Shown: piece by piece, positions 58,324 to 64,000 of the stretch
How the letters are laid out: every line of letters starts with the position of its first letter
How positions within the stretch are numbered: position 1 is the stretch's first letter
Source of the DNA: JBNAGF01 sp049801055
Lineage (GTDB): Bacteria; Pseudomonadota; Alphaproteobacteria; Rhodobacterales; Rhodobacteraceae
Direction of reading: 5' to 3'
Length of the DNA stretch: 64,000 nt
Assembly (NCBI RefSeq): GCF_049801055.1
Contig: NZ_JBNAGF010000010.1
Location: 1-64,000, forward strand
The notes under the pieces: model-generated
The model's input: only the letters and a program-made list of their open reading frames with translations
The model's database searches: none
What the model was told of the DNA's origin: nothing
Program-made: the position numbers and the translations under genes

Positions 58324-58352
58324 GGCATAACAAAAAGGTAAAGGCGCGTCAA
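58324..58352 (-). promoter_or_regulatory. Candidate promoter of the DEAD-box helicase gene
   Basis: On the minus strand TTGACG (58352-58347), a 17-base spacer and TATGCC (58329-58324). Transcription would start near 58317, giving a leader of about 90 bases that contains a GGACC-CGTAC-GGTCC hairpin (58278-58292) and the hairpin next to the start codon. Confidence 0.5.
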
Positions 58353-58419
58353 ATTGTGGAAAGGTACAAGAGGATTTGCCTGGAATTTCAGCAATAATTG
58401 ATGCCCAAATCGCAACAGT

Positions 58420-59343
58420 TCACAGAAAATTAGGGAATTGTCTCCGTAAGCTTCTCTCGAGATGCAGGTCATGCTGCAAAAGCATTCCCTCGTTTTTCAA
58501 AGCCTTCCGGGCTATTTCAGACGTTGCGTTGATCTCATCAAAGAAGGCCCGCAGCCCAGCTTCCCCCTCGGTTTGCTCTATATGCGTTAGGGCCGCGAAA
58601 AGTGTTGGCCCGTCCGGGCGGGCCGCCGCCAGGCCATCGCGATATGCCCCCTGTTCCAATCGAAACCGATAGGCAGCAATCCAGTGGTCCCAGTCATCGC
58701 CGTGAAAATGGCAGAGCCTTGCCCAACCCAACTCCATGTCTGTCGGCAGTCTTTCACCCTTCTGGAACGCATCGTGAATTCGCAGCTGGATCGCATCGAG
58801 ACCGGTACGAACAAAGATTTTGCCCGCAACATGGCTCATGAAACCACCCTTCACGAAATGGCCAAAACGTGGGTAGAGCCGTGAAACGATCCGGTCACGC
58901 TCCGGCCCCGGAGGAATGAACGCCTTGAACGCGGGGTCGTCGCCGGCAAGTGCTTCGACCGGACGGACGCGTGCAACTCGTGCATGGTCGGGCAGGGAGG
59001 CCAGCTGGCCGGCGACAGATGCGTCAGGCCAGAGAAACTCGTCCACGTCCAGATGGATCAGCCAGTCGATCTCTGCCTTTCGCCGGTATGCATGCGTCGC
59101 ATTTGCCGCCTGACGTGACTGGTGTTTTCTGGGGCGCTGGCCACGGCGTTTCTGCCAATAGGCTTCATCGCAGAGCGTTACCCGAACCTTGGGATGCGCT
59201 GTCAGGGCCGCACGGGCCTCAGCATGATCCTCGTCGAGATAGATGTAGATACGATGCGCGCCGAGCTCGATGTGATGCGCGGCAAAAGTCAGGATGTCCT
59301 GCACCGGGGCTTTGACGGTGGCGACCAGACCCCATTTTGTCAC
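58420..59343 (-). CDS. Glycosyltransferase family 2-like protein, copy 1
   Basis: A 307-residue GT-A-type protein: an N-terminal VATVKAPVQDILTFAAHHIELGA, the divalent-metal DVDEFLWPD motif at 99-107, and a C-terminal helical half containing HFHGDDWDHW and LRAFFDEINATS. This is the Glyco_tranf_2_4 style of roseobacter proteins. The GTG start overlaps the stop of its paralogue by four bases (GTGA). Substrates unknown; envelope or exopolysaccharide glycosylation is plausible. Confidence 0.8.
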   Translation of the reverse strand: MTKWGLVATVKAPVQDILTFAAHHIELGAHRIYIYLDEDHAEARAALTAHPKVRVTLCDEAYWQKRRGQRPRKHQSRQAANATHAYRRKAEIDWLIHLDVDEFLWPDASVAGQLASLPDHARVARVRPVEALAGDDPAFKAFIPPGPERDRIVSRLYPRFGHFVKGGFMSHVAGKIFVRTGLDAIQLRIHDAFQKGERLPTDMELGWARLCHFHGDDWDHWIAAYRFRLEQGAYRDGLAAARPDGPTLFAALTHIEQTEGEAGLRAFFDEINATSEIARKALKNEGMLLQHDLHLERSLRRQFPNFL

Positions 59344-60272
59344 GCCGCGGCCTCCGGGAGTTTGCCGAACCATTTCGAGACAGTTTCATCAAGATCCAAC
59401 TCGACGCCAAGCAACATGTCATGTTTCGCCAACTGTTCAATCAAGTCGGGCGTGGCGCACATCATTTCCTCGTAGAAACGACGCAATCCCGGCTCGCCCT
59501 CTTCGGACTGGATCGTCGCCAGAACGTCCGCTAGCCGCATGGGTTCATTCGGCCTTCGGCGATAGGCACCTTTGGTCACACGAAACGTCATATGCTGCCG
59601 AAACTGGGCCCAGCTCGGAGCGTGAGCGTGTCCCACGCGGATCTCTTCGGAAATCTGACCGGTACTCAGTTTTTTGCCCTCGCGCCACATTGCATGAATA
59701 CCGAACCGGATCCCTTGCAGGCCGGTTCGAGCGATGTTCTTGAAGCAGTTGTAACTGAAGAATCCCTCGGGCACGAACTCTCCGAAGGTCGGATAAATCC
59801 GGGACAGAACTTCGGGCGGATGCCCTGCGGTGTGGCGGGTCAGCTTGAAGTGGGTCAGGCCGTTTGGCCTGTCTTGTGCCAATTGCTCGGCCGGGCGCAT
59901 TTGCATGAATTCTGCCTCGGGCGGGCAATCCGCAAGAATTTCCGTTACCGGACGAGCAGGTAGCAGGAATTCGTCAACGTCGAGATGCGCCAGCCAGGGC
60001 AGGTCGCTTTGGCGGTAGGCGCGGGTAGCGTTGAACGCCTGCCGCATCTGGTGACTATCCTGCGCGCGGGCGGGCTTGCCCTTCCAGTAATTAACGTCGC
60101 AGACCGTGATCCGCACCCGGGGGTGACTACGAAAGAACTGTTCGACCAAAGGATCCGGAGCATCGAGAAAAATCCGGATGCTGTCCGCACCAAGATCGAG
60201 GTGATGGGCTGCAAACCGGGCGATATCGGCCAATGGTGCCCGGATCGTGGACACCACTCCCCAGCGGGACAT
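59340..60272 (-). CDS. Glycosyltransferase family 2-like protein, copy 2
   Basis: Paralogue of the neighbouring gene, 310 residues, with the same opening (VVSTIRAPLADIARFAAHHL) and DVDEFLLP at 98-105. It shares the C-terminal LRRFYEEMMCATPDLIEQL pattern with copy 1. Tandem duplication followed by divergence is evident. The gene starts 20 bases after prfC and is coupled to copy 1. Confidence 0.8.
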   Translation of the reverse strand: MSRWGVVSTIRAPLADIARFAAHHLDLGADSIRIFLDAPDPLVEQFFRSHPRVRITVCDVNYWKGKPARAQDSHQMRQAFNATRAYRQSDLPWLAHLDVDEFLLPARPVTEILADCPPEAEFMQMRPAEQLAQDRPNGLTHFKLTRHTAGHPPEVLSRIYPTFGEFVPEGFFSYNCFKNIARTGLQGIRFGIHAMWREGKKLSTGQISEEIRVGHAHAPSWAQFRQHMTFRVTKGAYRRRPNEPMRLADVLATIQSEEGEPGLRRFYEEMMCATPDLIEQLAKHDMLLGVELDLDETVSKWFGKLPEAAA

Positions 60273-60292
60273 GCTATCCCGTGAGCCGGTTG

Positions 60293-61900
60293 TCAGACCA
60301 TCATCTCCTTGGTGGCGGTCAGTTTCACATCCGGGTAGTCACGTTCGATCCGGTCAATGTCCCATTGCAAGCGGGTCAGGTACACGATGTCACCGTCATG
60401 GTCGTGCGCGATATGCTGTTTGTTCGCATTGACGAATTTGTCCACGGCCTGCTGATCGCCGCTGACCCATCGGGCGGACGTGAACTGAGACGCTTCGAAA
60501 CGGACCGGAAGTCCGTATTCAAGCTCTATTCGGCTGGCCAGAACCTCGAATTGCAGCGCACCGACGACCCCGACGATAAAACCGGACCCGATTGAGGGCT
60601 TGAACACCTTTGCCGCGCCTTCTTCGGCGAATTGCATCAGAGCCTTCTCCAGATGCTTGGCCTTCAACGGATCGCCGGCGCGTACGCCTTGCAAGAGTTC
60701 GGGCGCAAAGGACGGGATTCCGGTGACCCGCAGCGCTTCGCCTTCGGTCAGCGTATCACCAATCCGCAATTGGCCGTGGTTCGGGATGCCAATGATGTCG
60801 CCGGCCCATGCTTCTTCTGCAAGTTCTCGATCCGAGGCCAGAAACAGCACCGGGTTAGAGATCGCCATCGGTTTTTTTGACCGCACATGGGTGAGCTTCA
60901 TACCGCGTTTGAAATGACCCGAGGCCATGCGGACAAAGGCCACCCGGTCGCGATGTTTGGGGTCCATATTGGCCTGAACCTTGAACACAAACCCGGCGAC
61001 CTTTTTCTCTTCAGGAGAGATCTGGCGCGGTTCAGCGGTCTGGATCTGCGGTTCCGGGCCATAGCCCGCGATCCCGTCCATCAGTTCCTTGACACCAAAT
61101 GAGTTGATTGCCGATCCGAACCAAATCGGGGTCATGTGCCCTTCAAGCACGGCCTGTGGGTCCAGCGCCGGCAGCAATTCGCGGGCCATTTCCAGTTCTT
61201 CGAGAAAGGTCTCCAGCAAATGCGCCGGCACATGTTCGGACAGCCTCGGGTCGTCGAGACCATCGATCTCGATGCTTTCGGCAACCTTGTTTCGATCTGC
61301 CCGGTCCATCAGCTCCAGCCGGTCGCGCAGAATGTCGTAACATCCGATGAAATCGCGCCCCTGACCAATCGGCCACGAGGCCGGCGTCACGTCTATGGCG
61401 AGCATTTCCTGAATTTCATCGATGATTTCAAACGTGTCGCGGCTTTCCCGGTCCATCTTGTTGCAGAAGGTCAGGATCGGAAGGTCGCGAAGACGGCAAA
61501 CCTCGAACAGCTTCTGGGTCTGGCTCTCGACCCCCTTGGCACCATCGATCACCATGACAGCGGCATCCACGGCGGTCAGGGTGCGATAGGTGTCTTCGGA
61601 GAAATCGCTGTGACCGGGTGTATCCACCAGATTAAACCGGAAGTTCTTGTAGTCGAAGGACATTGCCGAAGCCGAAACCGAAATGCCGCGATCTTTTTCC
61701 ATTTGCATGAAATCTGAACGTGTGCGACGCGCTTCACCCTTGGCCCGAACCTGGCCGGCCATCTGGATCGCACCACCGTAAAGAAGGAATTTTTCTGTCA
61801 GCGTGGTTTTGCCCGCATCCGGGTGCGAGATGATGGCAAAGGTTCGACGCCGGGAAATTTCCGGCGGCAGTTCGGGACGGTTTGTTGGCATATCCAGCAT
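60293..61900 (-). CDS. prfC: Peptide chain release factor 3
   Basis: GTPase that recycles RF1 and RF2 after termination. The G1 motif is SHPDAGKT (25-32), followed by DTPGHSDFSEDTYR and CNKMDRESRDTFE; the C-terminal domains match RF3 with FKVQANMDPKHRDRVAFVR. 535 residues from the ATG at 61900; a second ATG at 61891 (MPTNRPELPPE) is also possible, and a TTG at 61936 is not favoured. Confidence 0.94.
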   Translation of the reverse strand: MLDMPTNRPELPPEISRRRTFAIISHPDAGKTTLTEKFLLYGGAIQMAGQVRAKGEARRTRSDFMQMEKDRGISVSASAMSFDYKNFRFNLVDTPGHSDFSEDTYRTLTAVDAAVMVIDGAKGVESQTQKLFEVCRLRDLPILTFCNKMDRESRDTFEIIDEIQEMLAIDVTPASWPIGQGRDFIGCYDILRDRLELMDRADRNKVAESIEIDGLDDPRLSEHVPAHLLETFLEELEMARELLPALDPQAVLEGHMTPIWFGSAINSFGVKELMDGIAGYGPEPQIQTAEPRQISPEEKKVAGFVFKVQANMDPKHRDRVAFVRMASGHFKRGMKLTHVRSKKPMAISNPVLFLASDRELAEEAWAGDIIGIPNHGQLRIGDTLTEGEALRVTGIPSFAPELLQGVRAGDPLKAKHLEKALMQFAEEGAAKVFKPSIGSGFIVGVVGALQFEVLASRIELEYGLPVRFEASQFTSARWVSGDQQAVDKFVNANKQHIAHDHDGDIVYLTRLQWDIDRIERDYPDVKLTATKEMMV

Positions 61901-61942
61901 GAGCGGGCGTATAGGCTCAGAAGGGCTCGGGCGCAAGAAATC

Positions 61943-63049
61943 TCAGCGTGTCGAGGCGCGTCGCAGCAGGTCGATTGCGTCAGGGCGTTCCAGAAGGGTC
62001 TTTTGCACGTCCAGCCCATGATCGCCGCGTTGGCCGTGGCCGGGCAGGATCTCACCCAGCTTTTGCAGCAGATCGGGTGGCAGGGCGGGTTTGGTGCGCG
62101 GGTCGATCAGCATCGATTCGGCCGCGATCCCCTCAGCATAGATGATGTGATGACGGTCAAAGAGCAGCTGGAAATAATCGACAAAGCCGCCGTCCTGAAC
62201 GGTGACGGTATCGCCGTTGATCAGGTGGCTGGCCTTGACCAGAAGCTCTGCCCGGCCGGTGCCGAGCTTGTCTATGCGCTGGTAGACGAACAACCTGTGA
62301 TCAGGGCTGACCAGCAGGTCATTGGCATTGTTCAATGCGCCCGAGCGGATCAGGATCGGGGCGAAATCGCCAGTCGCACGCACGGTGGTCTGACCGATCC
62401 AGCGGATCTCCTGCACCCCGTCGTCGCGGGTCAGGACGCGGTCACCGACTGTCAACTGTTCGATTGGAACCTGTTTGCCGGATGCCATGGTGATGTGCGT
62501 ACCACGAGTGAACGAGACGCAGGCCACCTGTGCAAACTTTCGGGCCGCACTATCGCGATCCATGCCAACAAGCGTGTATTCGACTTTCGGCGCGAGTGGC
62601 GCCATCGGGAGCATGTAGACATCTGCGATGTGCCCAGCGTCGTCAACTTCGACCAGTATCAGGGCGTCTGTTGTCTGACCGTCCGGCGACATCAGGCTCA
62701 GTGCGCTGTCCATGTGCACCAGACCGCCGGGATTGCCCAGTTCCGTGTTTTCGGCAATGTGGAATTGCCCACCACCGTCTGCGTGCAATGCCAACCGATA
62801 GCGGGAGGCTGCAGTATCCAGCATGTAGATGTCGTCGAGGACCAGATCATCCATGGGCGAGATCTCATCCCCGAGATTCGCCCCGTTGACCACGCAGAAC
62901 ACGTCGGCACGGTAAACCGGGATCGACTGGACTGGGTTCAGATATGACACGGGCGGGGCTGGCCTTTCTGGAAGCAGGGCATAAGTGTGGGGGCGGATTG
63001 CCCCTCGCGCAAGACTGTCTACCGCCAGATTGTGGCGGATATCGGTCAT
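61943..63049 (-). CDS. Hint-domain protein of unknown function
   Basis: A 368-residue protein. Residues 1 to about 165 form an acidic region without a recognised domain; from about 176 a Hint (hedgehog/intein-type, Hint_2) module reads VSFTRGTHITMASGKQVPIE, VGDRVLTRDDGVQEIRWIG, SPDHRLFVYQR and FQLLFDRHHIIYAEG. At the place of the usual leading Cys is Ser179, with Cys177 two positions earlier. No secretion signal is evident. Roseobacter genomes carry many such proteins, often linked to large secreted calcium-binding proteins; the role here is unknown. Confidence 0.82.
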   Translation of the reverse strand: MTDIRHNLAVDSLARGAIRPHTYALLPERPAPPVSYLNPVQSIPVYRADVFCVVNGANLGDEISPMDDLVLDDIYMLDTAASRYRLALHADGGGQFHIAENTELGNPGGLVHMDSALSLMSPDGQTTDALILVEVDDAGHIADVYMLPMAPLAPKVEYTLVGMDRDSAARKFAQVACVSFTRGTHITMASGKQVPIEQLTVGDRVLTRDDGVQEIRWIGQTTVRATGDFAPILIRSGALNNANDLLVSPDHRLFVYQRIDKLGTGRAELLVKASHLINGDTVTVQDGGFVDYFQLLFDRHHIIYAEGIAAESMLIDPRTKPALPPDLLQKLGEILPGHGQRGDHGLDVQKTLLERPDAIDLLRRASTR

Positions 63050-63130
63050 CGGCCCGGTGAAAAGCTGGCATTGTCCACAAACCCGGTGCTAATCGGGGGG
63101 AAGATAAACGGAAAATCAGGGAGAGTTTCA

Positions 63131-63910
63131 ATGGATCTGGGAATTGCGGGAAAACGGGCGCTGGTCTGTGCCAGCAGCAAAGGGCTTGGATTGGGCTGCG
63201 CCGAGGCGCTTGCCGGGGCAGGTGTAAATCTGGTGATGAACGCACGCGGCTCGGATGCTTTGGAAGCCTCGGCGCAAGCGATCCGCGATGCACATGGTGT
63301 AGACGTTCAAACTGTGGCCTGCGACGTGACCACGGCTGAGGGGCAGGCCGTTCTAATCGAGGCCGCGACGGGCGCTGATATTCTGGTCAACAATGCGGGC
63401 GGCCCGCCGCCCGGCATGTGGAGTGACTGGGAGAGAGACGACTTTATCAAGGCGCTGGACGCCAACATGCTGGCTCCGATCGCGCTGATGAAGGCGCTGA
63501 TGCCGGGGATGATCGAACGTGGCTGGGGCAGGGTGGTCAACATCACCTCACAATCAGTGCGCTCGCCGATCGCCGTTCTCGGGCTGTCGAACTCGGCCCG
63601 GGCCGGATTGACAGGATACGTGGCGGGCACCGCGCGACAGGTCGCCGGAAAAGGTGTGATCATCAACAATCTGTTGCCGGGCATACACGCCACTGACAGG
63701 GCCGATGCGCTGGATGGGGGCGTGGTCAAGCAACAGGGGATCACTCTGGACGAGGCGCGGGCGCAACGCGCGGCCACCATACCCGCCGGCCGTTACGGAA
63801 CCCGACAGGAATTCGGAGCAGCCTGCGCGTTCCTCTGCTCGCAGCATGTCGGTTTCATTGTCGGACAGAACCTTCTGATCGACGGCGGTGCGACCAACCT
63901 GACCATGTGA
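63131..63910 (+). CDS. SDR-fold oxidoreductase lacking the Tyr-Lys pair
   Basis: A 259-residue Rossmann-fold protein. CASSKGLGLGCA (13-24) is the modified TGxxxGxG cofactor loop, NNAG is at 87-90, and Ser140 is the usual catalytic serine. Thirteen residues on, where Tyr and Lys are expected (YxxxK), the sequence has Ser153-Asn-Ser-Ala-Arg157. The rest of the fold, including NLLPGI and GQNLLIDGGATNLTM, is intact. It may reduce 3-oxoacyl compounds by another mechanism or have a binding role. ATG at 63131 follows CAGGGAGAG. Confidence 0.85.
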   Translation: MDLGIAGKRALVCASSKGLGLGCAEALAGAGVNLVMNARGSDALEASAQAIRDAHGVDVQTVACDVTTAEGQAVLIEAATGADILVNNAGGPPPGMWSDWERDDFIKALDANMLAPIALMKALMPGMIERGWGRVVNITSQSVRSPIAVLGLSNSARAGLTGYVAGTARQVAGKGVIINNLLPGIHATDRADALDGGVVKQQGITLDEARAQRAATIPAGRYGTRQEFGAACAFLCSQHVGFIVGQNLLIDGGATNLTM

Positions 63911-63911
63911 T

Positions 63912-64000
63912 ATGGCTTCCGGCTACTCTCTGAAAGATCAACTGTTCAACCGCGAAAAAGCCGCCTATCTGGGCGGCCTGCTGGCCGCGGCGGACCCACA
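63912..64000 (+). CDS. N-terminal fragment, possible DNA alkylation repair protein
   Basis: Twenty-nine codons before the window ends: MASGYSLKDQLFNREKAAYL and a short continuation. The SLKDQLFN opening resembles the start of a group of alphaproteobacterial proteins annotated as DNA alkylation repair (AlkC-like). It starts one base after the SDR stop. The call rests on a short match recalled from memory and could be wrong. Confidence 0.4.
   Translation, partial: MASGYSLKDQLFNREKAAYLGGLLAAADP

Noticed and set aside
1..64000. tRNA or rRNA genes, CRISPR arrays, insertion sequences or phage genes
   Set aside because: No cloverleaf-like T-loop sequence, regular repeat-spacer array, transposase-like protein or terminal repeat was found on reading; a dedicated RNA search was not possible.

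Overview
The window looks like chromosomal DNA from a marine alphaproteobacterium of the Rhodobacterales, Roseobacter group (Ruegeria-like). The reasons are high GC content, dense codirectional genes with many 1-10 base overlaps, a complex I (nuo) operon interrupted by small unidentified genes including the families I recall as DUF5333 and DUF5337, a NuoE with a helix-hairpin-helix tail, and a leucine-catabolism cluster next to it. The assignment comes from gene content and recalled family features; no search was run.

Layout. 19-3094: pntAB, the proton-translocating transhydrogenase, closed by a strong terminator. 3230-4510: a DUF3422 membrane protein. 4617-14516: a peptide-type ABC transporter (dppA-B-C on minus, a fused dppDF ATPase on plus) followed by an ArgE-like deacetylase, a SnoaL-like protein and two tandem M20 amidohydrolases; together these suggest uptake and hydrolysis of N-acylated or conjugated amino acids. 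14575-17933 (minus): moaA, waaA and a GT4 glycosyltransferase, tightly packed. 18118-25121: a small lipoprotein, then minus-strand glmU-glmS-flavin-binding protein-AlkD, a divergent gph, and an orphan DegT-type aminotransferase.

25287-33991: a leucine/isovalerate catabolic operon: isovaleryl-CoA dehydrogenase, an acyl-CoA synthetase, methylcrotonyl-CoA carboxylase beta and alpha with a thermonuclease-like gene between them, HMG-CoA lyase and an enoyl-CoA hydratase. A promoter and a palindromic operator candidate precede it.

34176-53168: all 14 nuo genes in the order A-B-C-D-E-F-G-H-I-J-K-L-M-N, with eleven extra genes between them, mostly tiny membrane proteins, lipoproteins or exported proteins, several sharing start and stop bases with nuo genes. 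A terminator follows nuoN; birA, coaX and rnj then follow closely. birA supplies the biotinylation needed by the carboxylase at 30276-32207.

56477-64000: a small basic protein, an RhlE-like DEAD-box helicase with a structured leader, two tandem GT2-type glycosyltransferases, prfC, a Hint-domain protein, an SDR-fold protein lacking the usual Tyr/Lys pair, and the start of a further gene cut by the window edge.

No rRNA, tRNA, CRISPR array, insertion sequence, phage gene or origin was recognised. No gene-free stretch exceeds 300 bases; the largest (8403-8686, about 284 bases) is the divergent control region of the transporter. The least explained material is the set of accessory genes inside the nuo operon.
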